Positions 36,365-46,556 are shown, counted from the stretch's first letter. The stretch is 64,000 nucleotides of DNA from Bergeyella_A cardium (GCF_030012605.2 NZ_CP114055.2); one strand, 5' to 3'. The notes: generated from the letters alone by a model not told the origin. Program-made: numbers and translations.

Positions 36365-38029
36365 CTACCTAAAAAGGATTTTCTCTAATATTTTAAGAGT
36401 GATGAGGTAGGTAGGTTTTACGCCTGTGAGCCCAAGACCACCAGAGGAGAGGGTACTGCCCGTTTCCAATGGGTTGTCAGACGCATAATAAGCATAGCAA
36501 ACGAAGAGGTCTTCGGAGATGTGTTTCCTGATTTTTGATGCCACTTGAATCGCTTTCTGATAGTGAGCGCCCTCCATCTCAAGACCAATGGCCCGCCAAG
36601 AGGTATTCATAAAATAAGAAAGGATATCCTTATTCTGAAGAGAGGTTCCGAGTACGGTAATCATCGTCCCTTCAAAAGACTCAAGGTCCTTATCTTCAAA
36701 ATCTGAGAGCTTCAGGCTGTTTTCAAATGGATAATTATCTGCTGTACCTTCAAAAATATGAGCAGTAGGAATCATTATATCTCCTTTTTTGCCCTCCAAA
36801 ATGCCCGCCTTACCCATTATGGAGATAGATTTTATATTCATCATATGCTCCTCACCAGCCAGTTCATACGGGCGAAGGAGCTCATCCATCACCTCAAATG
36901 CCTGCTCTCCGAAAGCATAATCAAAGACGAGGACTACATCATCTCCATTAAACTGGAAATGTGCAAAGGGAGTATTCTTTAAATCTACCTTGCTGAGGTC
37001 TATAATCTGAACATCGATATTGCTACCGCTATCGTCTTTTATATAGATAAGCCCTTGTTTTAAGGCATAATCTAAAATCTTATCCTGAAGAGGTTTCTGG
37101 TTACTGATTTCCTCATAAAGACTATAATCTACCTCTGTACCTGCTTTTTTGCCCAAGGCGGTATTGGCAAAGAGCATATTCTTCACCGAGTGCATATTGG
37201 CAGAAATAATGTGTAGAGGTCGGTTATTTAAACCGTGCTGAACGAGGACATTCTTCACCTTTTGCGCCCACTTCTCACCAAAGAAATGATGCCCCACTCG
37301 CTCACGAAGAATCGCACTGAAATGAATCTCCCTCTTGCGGATATCCAAGTGGTCTTCCAAGCTCGCCTTACCTAAATGATAAATAATCTTGAAGAGGCGG
37401 TCGGGGTTGTCATCACTTCCAAAATTATTGTAGGCATTCAGGGTTTCATCAAAAGTTCTCCCCAAAAGAGATGAGAGATGAATAAGGGCTACTTCCTTCT
37501 CCTTACGGCTGAATTTCTTCTCACCCAAGGCTACAGATTCTATAATCTGCCAAGTTCTGGACGGGCGATAGTTCTCATCTGCAATATAACCCAGCTCTCG
37601 GATTTTATCTGCCTCTATATAAAGGAAGGTAAGGTGGGTAAGTATATCATATATCTCCGAACGGCCGAGCAAGACCTCTATATTCATCTGATATTTGTCT
37701 ATACGGTAGCAATTTCTTCTGCGCTTTTTAGGAACGATAATCTCAAAGCTCCCTTTTTCAAAGCCCTCATCTGAAGTAAGATGCACAAAAGGTGTTTCTT
37801 CTATGTTTTCCGGCAACCTGTCGAGCACATAGAGCAGCCCATTGAGCTCTACCTTATTCGGCACTCCCATAGAGCCATAAATCTCGGGAGCTATGGTCAT
37901 CAGTAACTTTCTTAATGACTCACCGGAAACCCCTGCCGGTTTAAAAAAACCTCTATAAAACAAATGTCTCATAGAGACATATAATCTTTCTATCGCTTCT
38001 GTAGTTTCTCTTGCTCTTGACTTTTCCAT
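36365..38029 (-). CDS. Conserved protein (DUF6909-like) with nucleoside-phosphorylase-like C-terminal half
   Basis: 554 residues, no signal peptide, soluble. The N-terminal ~370 residues are helical and unfamiliar (MEKSRARETTEAIERLYVSMRHLFYRGFF at the start, written here only in part as ETTEAIERLYVSMRHLF). The C-terminal part contains GTMITVLGTSLQNKDIL, GLEMEGAHYQKAIQVA and VCYAYYASDNPLETG. GLEMEGA followed by a later Asp-containing strand is reminiscent of the Met-Glu/Asp motifs of the PNP/MTA-nucleosidase superfamily. I believe it is the Bacteroidota family DUF6909; function unknown. Monocistronic, upstream of coaBC. Confidence 0.65.
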   Translation of the reverse strand: MEKSRARETTEAIERLYVSMRHLFYRGFFKPAGVSGESLRKLLMTIAPEIYGSMGVPNKVELNGLLYVLDRLPENIEETPFVHLTSDEGFEKGSFEIIVPKKRRRNCYRIDKYQMNIEVLLGRSEIYDILTHLTFLYIEADKIRELGYIADENYRPSRTWQIIESVALGEKKFSRKEKEVALIHLSSLLGRTFDETLNAYNNFGSDDNPDRLFKIIYHLGKASLEDHLDIRKREIHFSAILRERVGHHFFGEKWAQKVKNVLVQHGLNNRPLHIISANMHSVKNMLFANTALGKKAGTEVDYSLYEEISNQKPLQDKILDYALKQGLIYIKDDSGSNIDVQIIDLSKVDLKNTPFAHFQFNGDDVVLVFDYAFGEQAFEVMDELLRPYELAGEEHMMNIKSISIMGKAGILEGKKGDIMIPTAHIFEGTADNYPFENSLKLSDFEDKDLESFEGTMITVLGTSLQNKDILSYFMNTSWRAIGLEMEGAHYQKAIQVASKIRKHISEDLFVCYAYYASDNPLETGSTLSSGGLGLTGVKPTYLITLKILEKILFR

Positions 38030-38450
38030 AATTCTGAAATTTAATGTTAATGTAAAAAGTGGGCTAAATTATTTATTTTATCACAAACACACAAATTACA
38101 GAGCATAATCTTATTATATAGACAGATATAAGTATGTAAGAAAGCTTATAAACCAGCAGTCTTTATAGTGCAATTCCTCTTAATATTGCCATATTAATAA
38201 AATTTAAGGTTTTTAATAATAATTTAATAAAGGCTTGATTTTGAACAAAGATTAATTATCCCACTAATAATAAGAGATTTATACCCAAAACAACAAAACA
38301 TCCATAATAACACATTCACAAACAAAACATATAAAAAAAACAAAAATTAGACAACGAAACAAAAAAAATATTATATTTTTTAAAAAAAGTTTGGATATAT
38401 TAACTATAAATTTATAAGTTTGCCAACTTAAAATAAAAAAGATAGTTAAT
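38030..38450. other. AT-rich intergenic region upstream of susC-like locus
   Basis: 421 bases between divergent genes, very AT-rich, with A runs near 38330-38390. Apart from the promoter at 38390-38422 I see no gene or strong hairpin here. Confidence 0.6.
38390..38422 (+). promoter_or_regulatory. Promoter of the susC/susD-like locus
   Basis: TTTG (38390-38393), 21-base spacer, TAAGTTTG (38415-38422), 28 bases before the ATG. The spacer is 2 longer than consensus. Confidence 0.6.
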
Positions 38451-41298
38451 ATGAGTGTAAAATTAAAAGTGCTAAGTGCTGGAGCCCTCTTCTTCTTGGG
38501 GATACAGACAATAGACGCACAGAAAAAGAAGACAGACTCTCTTGTTGAAAAAAAGATTGAAGACCTTGTCATTGTAGGTTTTGGTCAAAAAAGAGCTGTA
38601 AAAGAACTTACGGGTTCTGTAGGGAAAATTGGAGGACAAGATGTTGCCAACACCTCTTCAGCATCGATAGACAAAGCTCTATCTGGTAAAGTTGCAGGTG
38701 TACAAGGAGGTATGAATACCGGACAACCCGGTGGTGCTGCTAACTTAAGAATTAGAGGTATTGCTTCTATTAATGGTAGAAATAACCCTATATATATTAT
38801 AGATGGAGTAAGAGTAGCACAAGGAGACCTTACTAGAAACACAACAACAGCTAATATATTAGCAAACTTTAACGAAGCAGATATAGAAAGCGTAACTGTA
38901 TTAAAAGATGCTGTCTCTACTGCTGTATATGGTGCTGATGCTGGTACAGGGGTAATAATCATTACAACTAAATCCGGTAAAAAAGGTAATGCAAGATTTT
39001 CATTCAGTAATGAAACTGGTGTAGCTTTTAAAGCTGTAAAAGGGGAAGAGCCACTAAGTACTTCTGAATGGTTAGACTTGCTCATCGCAGGATATGCCAA
39101 TACTGTAAATGCAAGAAAAGAAGATGTACTTGCTGCATTACAAAATGGGACAATACCTCCTACAAATAGATTAGGATCTGTTTATGCAAAAAGACATATA
39201 AATACAAACTGGCAAAAGGAAACAGAAAAAACAGGAGGTGCATATTTCCAAAAGTTTAATTTTTCTGTTTCTGGCGGTAGCGATAGATTAACTTACCTAT
39301 CCTCATTAGGATATTTTAATCAAAATGGGGTTGTAAAAGGTACTAGCTTTAACCGTATAACTAATACTAACAAAATATCTTATAAAGCTACAGATAAATT
39401 AAATTTATCTACTGACCTGCAATTTTCTTATGGTAAAATCAATACTGTGAGTGATGGGGCTACATTCTCCAACCCTCTCTTAGGCTGGTATTATCTGCAA
39501 CCAACAGATCCTGTAAGAAATGCAGATGGTTCTTACTATTTTGGAAAGGGTGGAAAGTTATCCAATAACTTATTTAATGTCGCTGCTTTACAAGAATTAG
39601 AATATCAAACTGCTAAAACAGCAAGGGTTTTTGCTAATTTCCAGGCAGACTATAAATTGGCTAAGAACTTAGCATATAAATTTGTTTTTGCTCCTGAATT
39701 CATTAATATAGAAGAGGATAACTATCGTTCTCCCCTACACGGTAACGGATACAATTATGGAGGAAGCGTTCTTGCATATTCATCTAGATATTTTAATTTC
39801 AATGTACAGAACATTTTATCCTATAACTTTAAATTAGGGGAAAGCAATAATTTCTCAGCTAGTTTAATCCAAGAAGCCTATAAATCAGATGTCCGTAAAG
39901 TAGGTGGTAGTGCTAATGTTGTAGGTTCTCCTTATTTGGAAACGATGAATAACTTTGTGGTACCTCGCGAAGCATACGGAATAAAAAGTATATCTTCAAG
40001 AGGAGGATATGCTGCAACCCTGCACTATGACTATGATAAGTTATTTTTATTAGATGTTTCTGGAAGACAAGATAAACTATCTAACTTCTGGCCAGGTAAA
40101 AAAACAGGATATTTCTGGTCAGCAGGTGCAGGTTTAGACCTTGCAAGATTAGAAGCTCTTAAGTCAAGTAATACTATCTCTCAGCTAAAACTTTCTGCTT
40201 CCTATGGTAAAGTAGGTAACTTGGCAGATGTTAGCCCTTACTCATTGTATCAATATACTTTTAATTACAATGACCAGGCAGGAGCTAGAGTAACAGGAGT
40301 AGATAACCAAGATTTGAAATGGGAAACACTCTCTCCTTTCAATGTAGGTCTTGATTTAGGATTATTTAATAATCGCTTAAGCATTGGCGCTGCTTATTTC
40401 CATAAGCTAACAAAAGACTTAATCTTTGAACTTCCATTATCTCCTTCACAAGGTGCTACATCTCAATACCAAAATATTGGAGAGATGAAAAATACCGGTT
40501 TTGAATTTACCATAGATGCTAAAATCATCAAAAATGCTGGTGATGGGTTTAACTGGAACTTAGGAGGTAATGTAAGTACATTAAACAATGCAATTACCAA
40601 GCTATATGGTGGGCAGGATATTGTTATTAATGACTTAAGAATACACAGGGAAGGTGAAGTTGCAAGCTCTTTCTATATGAGAAAATGGGCTGGTGTAGAC
40701 CCAACTAATGGTAACCCTCTGTGGTATAAAAACGGTGTTGATGGAGAAACTACATCAAACTATAATGAAGCTCAAAAAGCAGTACAAGGCTCTGCAATTG
40801 CAACATTATTCGGTGGTGTGGATACTAAACTATCTTATAAAGGATTCTCCCTTGATGCTCAGTTAAGTTTTGGATTTGGTAATAAAGTATATGACCAGTT
40901 TGCAAGACTTAGCCAAAGTGATGGTGCTATGACTCTTACATATCCAGGATACAGATCTCAATTAGATTACTGGTCTCCAGAAAATCCTAATGCAAGCAAT
41001 CCTAAACCTATTTTAGGAAGAGGAAATAAAAATGCAAACAGCCACTCTTCAAGATACTTGTACAAAGGTGATTAATCTAAGATTAAGAACTGTAAAACTT
41101 GCATATAACATTAAGTCTGATGCTTTAAAACAAACAGGAATCAACGGTATGCAGATTTATATCTTAGGAGATAATATCTTTACCTATAACTTTGATAAAA
41201 ACTATAAGTTTGACCCAGATTTACAAATCAATGGATATGTTAACTTACAAATTCCACCAATGAAAACTTACAGTTTAGGTGTAAATATTAATTTTTAA
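38451..41298 (+). pseudogene. SusC/RagA-family TonB-linked outer membrane protein, frameshifted near the C-terminus
   Basis: ATG 38451 gives 874 residues ending ...HSSRYLYKGD at a TAA (41073-41075). The last ~75 residues of the barrel (INLRLRTVKLAYNI ... QIPPMKTYSLGVNINF) continue in the next frame to 41298. The plug is complete: VIVGFGQKRAVKELTGSVGKI, LSGKVAGVQ, LRIRGIASINGRNNPIYIIDG, VLKDAVSTAVYG, GVIIITTKSGK. The family imports oligosaccharides or peptides through the outer membrane with a SusD partner, which follows after 18 bases. The carboxypeptidase-like N-terminal domain and a TonB-box are not obvious. The lost terminal strands would normally block assembly, so a true mutation or sequence error must be told apart. 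Confidence 0.82.
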
Positions 41299-41316
41299 TT
41301 TAAAAAACGAATTATA

Positions 41317-42744
41317 ATGAAAAAGACAATATATTCAATATTGGTATTAGCTACATTGGGAAGCGTTTTTAACTCTTGTAGCGAGGATTTTACTGAAACA
41401 AGATTCTTTCAGTCTGAACAAGCAAAACCAATTACATCAGTAGAGCAGCTACAATCATTTATGAATGGGACTTATGTAGCTATGAGAAGTTCTTACTATT
41501 TAGGTTCTTTTTATAGAGCTTATGGAGAAGTTCGTTCAGATGAAATGTACCATAGAGGGAACCGACCTTCTCTACAAAATTTCACTTATTTTGAGAGTAC
41601 ATATTCTTCATCAACTGAAGCAGAAAATACTTGGGAGGCGGCATATAGTGTAATAGCAAATGCTAACATTATTATAAATTCTTCTAATAATCTTACTTGG
41701 GGAGAATCTTCTAACCCAAATGTAGTTTCTGCTCAAATTAAAAACATTAAAGGGCAGGCTTATGCTACAAGAGCTTGGGCTACCTTTGATTTACTTCGTC
41801 TTTATGGTCAGAAGTATTCAGGAGGTACATTAGGCGTTGTTCTACCAACTACTTTTAATCCCAAAGGAAAGCAGGCAAGAGCAACTATTGCAGAAACAGA
41901 AGCACGAATTGAAGCAGATTTCCAGGCGGCATTAAATAATATTGGTTCTGAAACTGATAACGCAGATAAAACCTATATATCTCCATTAGCTATAAAAGCA
42001 TTAATGACCAGATACTATCTGTATAAAGAAAATTATGCAAAGGTTGCTGAATTGGTAAAAGATATTTATGATTCTGATATATATAAAGTAATCCCTTCTA
42101 GTGATTTAGTATCTTCTTTTTCTAAGCCAAATACTGAAAATAGTATTTTTGAATTGGCTGTAGGAAAAAATGGTGCACTTAGTGTAAATTCTTATGATTA
42201 TTTATTAAATGGTGAGGGTGGATATCAGCAAATCGCAGTATTATCTGGAGCAATAAACCTCTACGCGGCTGGAGATATAAGGCTATCTTTAATAAAGGAA
42301 GCAAGAACCGCATCGGGTCAGAAAATCGGAGACTTCCTGAGTAACAAATTTTCAAGTAGAGATGGCTCTAATAATATCAAACTTATAAGATATGAAGAAG
42401 TCCTGCTTAGTGGTGCAGAAGCATCTATTAAAACTGGCGATTTAGCTACTGCTCTTAAGTATTATAATAAGATTCGTGAAAATAGAAATCTTGCTACTGC
42501 CAGCTCTGTAACATTAGATGATATCAAGCAAGAAAGATCGAGAGAGCTTATAGGTGAAGGATTCAGATACTGGGATTTATTAAGATGGGGAGCTACACTT
42601 CGGGTTTATGATGATTCTGGAGCTGTAACCAACAACAGCTATAACATCGGAAACCAGCTCATAGCAATGCCAATCCCTCAATCTGAAACGAATGTATCAG
42701 GTTCATTGGTACAGCCAAACCCAGGATATGATAATTCAAATTAA
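41317..42744 (+). CDS. SusD/RagB-family nutrient-binding outer membrane lipoprotein
   Basis: 475 residues. Lipoprotein signal MKKTIYSILVLATLGSVFNSC (lipid Cys21) followed by SEDFTET. TPR-like helices in the N-terminal half (AQIKNIKGQAYATRAWATFDLLRLYGQKY is the typical 'R...d..r.yg' helix, quoted here in part: ATRAWATFDLLRLYG). The C-terminal SusD block is RSRELIGEGFRYWDLLRWG ... LIAMPIPQSE. It binds substrate on the cell surface and lids the SusC barrel. The substrate class is not given by the neighbours: no glycoside hydrolase or peptidase gene is attached to the locus. Confidence 0.93.
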   Translation: MKKTIYSILVLATLGSVFNSCSEDFTETRFFQSEQAKPITSVEQLQSFMNGTYVAMRSSYYLGSFYRAYGEVRSDEMYHRGNRPSLQNFTYFESTYSSSTEAENTWEAAYSVIANANIIINSSNNLTWGESSNPNVVSAQIKNIKGQAYATRAWATFDLLRLYGQKYSGGTLGVVLPTTFNPKGKQARATIAETEARIEADFQAALNNIGSETDNADKTYISPLAIKALMTRYYLYKENYAKVAELVKDIYDSDIYKVIPSSDLVSSFSKPNTENSIFELAVGKNGALSVNSYDYLLNGEGGYQQIAVLSGAINLYAAGDIRLSLIKEARTASGQKIGDFLSNKFSSRDGSNNIKLIRYEEVLLSGAEASIKTGDLATALKYYNKIRENRNLATASSVTLDDIKQERSRELIGEGFRYWDLLRWGATLRVYDDSGAVTNNSYNIGNQLIAMPIPQSETNVSGSLVQPNPGYDNSN

Positions 42745-42768
42745 TTAAATTTGATCATTATTAATATT

Positions 42769-42797
42769 AAAGTTGCCAATAAATTGGCAACTTTTTT
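42769..42797 (+). terminator. Terminator after the susD-like gene
   Basis: AAAGTTGCCAA (42769-42779) and TTGGCAACTTT pair across TAAA, followed by TTTTTT. Confidence 0.9.
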
Positions 42798-42839
42798 CTT
42801 TTAGCCTACAAAAAATATCTATTATTGCAAAAACTTTAT

Positions 42840-42847
42840 CCCCCCCC
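42840..42847 (+). repeat. C8 homopolymer in the leader of the 2-hydroxyacid dehydrogenase gene
   Basis: Eight consecutive C lie between a TATTATTG -7-like element (42820-42827) and the ATG at 42855. Such tracts can vary in length. Confidence 0.7.
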
Positions 42848-42854
42848 TAAAAAA

Positions 42855-43784
42855 ATGAAAATCCTACAGCTCGATAAAAACCACCCTCTCATCGCGGAGC
42901 AGCTTCAGAGGAATGGGTTCCAGATTACGGAAGACCATACCTCAACCTACACGCAGGTTTTAGAAAAAATAAACGATTATGACGGCATTATCATCCGGAG
43001 CAGGATACCCTTAGATGGCGAATTTCTCCGAAAGGCTCATCACTTAAAATTCATTGCGAGGGTAGGTGCCGGTATGGAGAATATAGACACTCGCGAAGCG
43101 GAAAAACAAAACATTCTGCTCATCAATTCACCCGAAGGAAACCGAGATGCTGTAGCAGAGCACGCATTAGGGATGCTCCTCAGCCTAATGAACCGCCTCT
43201 TCATTTCATCAGAAGAAGTGAAAAAAGGCATATGGCGAAGGGAAGAAAATAGAGGCGATGAAATAAAAGGAAAAACCGTAGGGCTCATAGGCTATGGAAA
43301 TATGGGGAAAGCCACTGCCAAAAGGTTTTCGGGCTTTGGTTGCCGAGTGGTTTTTTATGATATCCTACCTGATTTATCCGATGAATATGCTGCCCAAGTT
43401 TCCCTCGAGACGCTAAAAGCAGAAGCCGATATCATCAGCCTGCACCTGCCCATCACCCCAGAAACACACCATATAATAGACGAAAAATTCATCGCCGAAA
43501 TGAATAAAAACTTCTACATTATCAACACGGCAAGGGGCAAGAATATCAAAACAAAAGCATTGGTAGAAGCCCTAAAATCAGGAAAAATAAAAGGCGCCGC
43601 ATTGGATGTAACCGAGTTTGAAAAACCCTCGTTCGAGAGCTTGGAGAACCTCAACGAGGACTTCAAATACCTCCTCACCTCAGAAAAAGTCATCCTCACG
43701 CCGCACATTGCGGGGTGGACGGTGCAGAGCAAGGAAAAACTCGCACAAGTCATCGTAGATAAAATCCTAAACGCCTTCGCTTAG
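42855..43784 (+). CDS. D-2-hydroxyacid dehydrogenase (phosphoglycerate dehydrogenase-like)
   Basis: 309 residues from ATG 42855 (MKILQLDKNHPLIAEQL); the in-frame TTG at 42825 lies in the promoter. NAD-binding Rossmann motif VGLIGYGNMGKATAKR (residues ~141-156). Family catalytic residues are visible in context: RVGAGMENID (substrate loop), INTARGKNI (Arg), and the Glu/His stretch ending LTPHIAGWT. It lacks the C-terminal ACT domain of some SerA enzymes, like the short phosphoglycerate dehydrogenases of this phylum. No serC neighbour, so substrate is open. The next gene starts 3 bases later, an operon. Confidence 0.85.
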   Translation: MKILQLDKNHPLIAEQLQRNGFQITEDHTSTYTQVLEKINDYDGIIIRSRIPLDGEFLRKAHHLKFIARVGAGMENIDTREAEKQNILLINSPEGNRDAVAEHALGMLLSLMNRLFISSEEVKKGIWRREENRGDEIKGKTVGLIGYGNMGKATAKRFSGFGCRVVFYDILPDLSDEYAAQVSLETLKAEADIISLHLPITPETHHIIDEKFIAEMNKNFYIINTARGKNIKTKALVEALKSGKIKGAALDVTEFEKPSFESLENLNEDFKYLLTSEKVILTPHIAGWTVQSKEKLAQVIVDKILNAFA

Positions 43785-43787
43785 CCT

Positions 43788-45005
43788 ATGAACCTCCTGA
43801 AAACCACCCTCGCCTCCCTCCTCATTTTGTTCCTCATTTCCTGCAAGGACGAAGTGAAAAAAATCCCACCCAAAGCCAAAAACACCCTCCCTAACTTTAG
43901 CAGTGTAAATTTCAAAAAAATATTCAAACCCGCAGATTCTAAGCTCTCCCGAGAAGATTCTATCCGAAACATTTTGGGAGATTATTACCTCCAAGTTTGG
44001 GAAGGGAGTAACCTCTGGGGAGGAATCATCATCGCAAAAGGAGAGAACATCCTCTTAGAAAAGTATCGAGGATTTACCGATGAGAAAAAACAAAACCCCA
44101 TCAACGAAAACACCCCACTCCACATCGCGTCTGTGAGCAAACCGATTACCGCTATGGCAATCCTAAAATTGGTAGAATCAGGAAAAATCAGCCTCAACCA
44201 AAGCCTCACAAGCATTCTCCCAGCCTTCCCCTACCCTAAAATCACCCTCAAAAATCTACTCAACCACAGGAGTGGGCTCCCCAAATACGAACTTCTAGAA
44301 CAGGAACTTAAGCCCCTACCCTCCGAATTTTCAAAGGAATTTATCAGCAATCAAGATATTTTGAGCCTCATTTCCAAGCACAAACCTGCACTCAAGAGGG
44401 AGCCCAACACCGGCTTTGAGTATTGTAATACCAACTATGCCCTCCTCGCCCTCGTCATAGAAAAAGTTGCAGGCAAGCCCTACCCAATCGCCGTACGGGA
44501 AATGATATTCCAACCGCTCGGGATGGAGCACACCTTCGTTCTCACCGAAAAAGAACTCCCCACTGCCAGTCCATCTTTTTTTAGCAATGGGAAGATGCAC
44601 CCCTACAACAAGCTCGATTTGATCTACGGAGATAAGAATATCTACACCACACCTCAGGATTTGCTGCGATTTTCTCAGGCAATGTTTTCCTCAAATTTCC
44701 TTCCTAAAAACCTGATAAAAAAGGTGTTTAAACCTTATAGCAATGAGAAAAAAGGAATGAAAAACTATGGGCTGGGGATACGAATGAAAATTTTTGATAA
44801 TGGAAAAGCGCTGACTTATCATAACGGCTGGTGGCACGGCTCTAATTCGGTTTTTGTGCACCTCCCCGAGTCCAAAACCACAATTATAGCGCTGGGCAAC
44901 AAATACTCTCGCCGCATCTATTCGGCTACCGCGCTCTCAGGGCTATTTGAAGATTTTCCTTTTGATATTGAAAGCCTTACGAAAGAGCCCACCTCTGGCG
45001 AATAG
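43788..45005 (+). CDS. Serine hydrolase of the beta-lactamase/PBP family (lipoprotein)
   Basis: 405 residues. Lipoprotein signal MNLLKTTLASLLILFLISC (Cys19), then KDEVKK. The class C beta-lactamase/DD-peptidase motifs are in order: S115VSK118 (nucleophile and Lys), Y212CN214, and H345NG347 in place of KTG. Such variants are common among esterases and peptidases rather than true beta-lactamases, so resistance should not be inferred. It is the second gene of an operon with the dehydrogenase (3-base gap). Confidence 0.86.
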   Translation: MNLLKTTLASLLILFLISCKDEVKKIPPKAKNTLPNFSSVNFKKIFKPADSKLSREDSIRNILGDYYLQVWEGSNLWGGIIIAKGENILLEKYRGFTDEKKQNPINENTPLHIASVSKPITAMAILKLVESGKISLNQSLTSILPAFPYPKITLKNLLNHRSGLPKYELLEQELKPLPSEFSKEFISNQDILSLISKHKPALKREPNTGFEYCNTNYALLALVIEKVAGKPYPIAVREMIFQPLGMEHTFVLTEKELPTASPSFFSNGKMHPYNKLDLIYGDKNIYTTPQDLLRFSQAMFSSNFLPKNLIKKVFKPYSNEKKGMKNYGLGIRMKIFDNGKALTYHNGWWHGSNSVFVHLPESKTTIIALGNKYSRRIYSATALSGLFEDFPFDIESLTKEPTSGE

Positions 45006-45011
45006 CGAATA

Positions 45012-45041
45012 AAAAAAAACCGATAATCAATTTATCGGTTT
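45012..45041. terminator. Bidirectional terminator between converging genes
   Basis: AAACCGATAA (45017-45026) and TTATCGGTTT (45032-45041) pair across TCAAT, with A-rich left and T-rich right flanks; it serves the hydrolase gene and the converging lipoprotein gene. Confidence 0.8.
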
Positions 45042-45062
45042 CTAATTTTCATTTCGCTCGCC

Positions 45063-45455
45063 CTACCGGGAAGTCGTCTCCTCTCGCTGTTTTTTCTGCA
45101 AGCTCGCAAGCCTGTCCAGCTGCTCCTGCGTCATATCTCGGCGGTTGAGTTTTTTCTCTCTCGCCTCCAGATCTTCTCTCTTTTTTTGGAGCTCCATTTG
45201 TTCTGCCACCGCCGAAGAATCGCCTTTTTCTACCCTGCGAATCAGCTCATTATTTTTTTCTATCAGCACCTCGTACTCATCTAAAATAGCGTCATACGCA
45301 TTTCCAACATCGGTAGAGGCCGTTGTTTGTTCCTCTCCAGAAGACTGCTCCACTGCGTTTTCAGATTGGAGTTGAGAATTATTCTTATCACCGCAAGCAC
45401 TGACAATCAATGCAAAAACTAAGGCGATACCCAAATAAATGTTTCTAATATTCAT
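45063..45455 (-). CDS. Small coiled-coil lipoprotein, function unknown
   Basis: 130 residues. Lipoprotein signal ending LIVSAC (Cys21), then a Ser/Gln/Glu-rich linker (~residues 22-48). From residue ~52 there is a continuous charged helix (EYEVLIEKNNELIRRVEKGD ... QKKREDLEAREKKLNRRD) that should form a coiled coil. No family recognised. Converges on the serine hydrolase gene, sharing its terminator. Confidence 0.72.
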   Translation of the reverse strand: MNIRNIYLGIALVFALIVSACGDKNNSQLQSENAVEQSSGEEQTTASTDVGNAYDAILDEYEVLIEKNNELIRRVEKGDSSAVAEQMELQKKREDLEAREKKLNRRDMTQEQLDRLASLQKKQREETTSR

Positions 45456-45680
45456 CTTATTTTTTTATTTTTTGCGAGAGCAAATGTAAATAAAAATCTC
45501 ATTAAACCTAAAAACTCCATAGCTGTCAAGCAATTTTTATGGCAACTCCTATACTTTCAAACTACTAATCAACCCATTAACTTCATAAGCAAAACCAAAA
45601 TTTTGGAAATATAGCTTTAAGCAGCACAAAAAAATCACCCGCGACTTTGGGTGATTGCTATTGTTAAACATCTACTTTAT

Positions 45681-46556
45681 TTACTTTGACATTGTACAAT
45701 CTGAACAATTACCTGCATTGCAAAAGACAACTACATACACTCTATCTTTTGTACATCCAGTCCCCTGACTGCAAGTACAGTGAATCTTACTAATATCATC
45801 TACCATTTCTAAGCCTGCTTCTATAGCAAGTTCTTTTGGAGTTGGAAGAAAAACTGTATTACCAAAGAGACTTGCTCTTATATATACATGGTCTGATGGA
45901 ATGGTATCAGAATTACTTTTTATAAAATCCGGTATTTCTTCATCATAATGGGTTCTATATACTGCGGAATAAAGTTCCATTAATGCTTCGTGTACTTCTT
46001 TACATTTAAAAAAGTCCTCTGTAATTCCATACTGTATAGTAGGCTCTTTCTCTCTTTCAATTTGTCCAAATCCACCTCTTTTTGCATAGGCTCCAAATTT
46101 ATCTTCCCTTTCATCCATTACTCCTACAATTTGAACTTCTTTTTGCTCGCCTTTAGCTGATAAAGATTCTATAAGCCCTGCATGTACCTCACAAAGACTA
46201 CAAGCGCCTAACTCTGCTGTACAAAAATATCTTCCATCATAGGTTCCAGGTGAACATCCAGCCCCTTTTAAACATTTACAACGAATACCAAGTGTAGAAA
46301 CTCGAGAAACATTGCCCTCTTCATCTTTTATAACATAGTATACATCTTCTGGGAGTGTAATTTTCACAAAGTCTTTTGAACCTAGAGTTGTTGCTTTACT
46401 ACCTTCAGGAAAAGGAATTCCCTTTGCCCCTGTTGCTTTAATTTCAGCAATTACATTCTTACTCGTTATCTCCTGTACATTTATTTCATCTTCCATTGAA
46501 CAGGAGCTTAACACTAATCCTATGGATACTAATATAAAAAATTTTAAAGCTTTCAT
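45681..46556 (-). CDS. Lipoprotein with two six-cysteine motifs
   Basis: 291 residues. Lipoprotein signal with Cys19 (LVLSSCS). Two Cys clusters have the same spacing: C93-x-C95-x5-C101-x10-C112-x6-C119-x2-C122 and C260-x-C262-x5-C268-x10-C279-x4-C284-x2-C287. Both contain G-[AT]-G-C and F-C, so they look like an internal duplication separated by ~140 residues without further paired Cys (only C185). They could hold metal (CxxC plus CxC) or form disulfides. No family known to me. Monocistronic. Confidence 0.75.
   Translation of the reverse strand: MKALKFFILVSIGLVLSSCSMEDEINVQEITSKNVIAEIKATGAKGIPFPEGSKATTLGSKDFVKITLPEDVYYVIKDEEGNVSRVSTLGIRCKCLKGAGCSPGTYDGRYFCTAELGACSLCEVHAGLIESLSAKGEQKEVQIVGVMDEREDKFGAYAKRGGFGQIEREKEPTIQYGITEDFFKCKEVHEALMELYSAVYRTHYDEEIPDFIKSNSDTIPSDHVYIRASLFGNTVFLPTPKELAIEAGLEMVDDISKIHCTCSQGTGCTKDRVYVVVFCNAGNCSDCTMSK

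Noticed and set aside
43788..45005. Serine hydrolase as a beta-lactamase resistance gene
   Set aside because: The SxxK and YxN motifs are present but the third motif is HNG rather than KTG, and the family is mostly esterases and peptidases; resistance cannot be claimed.
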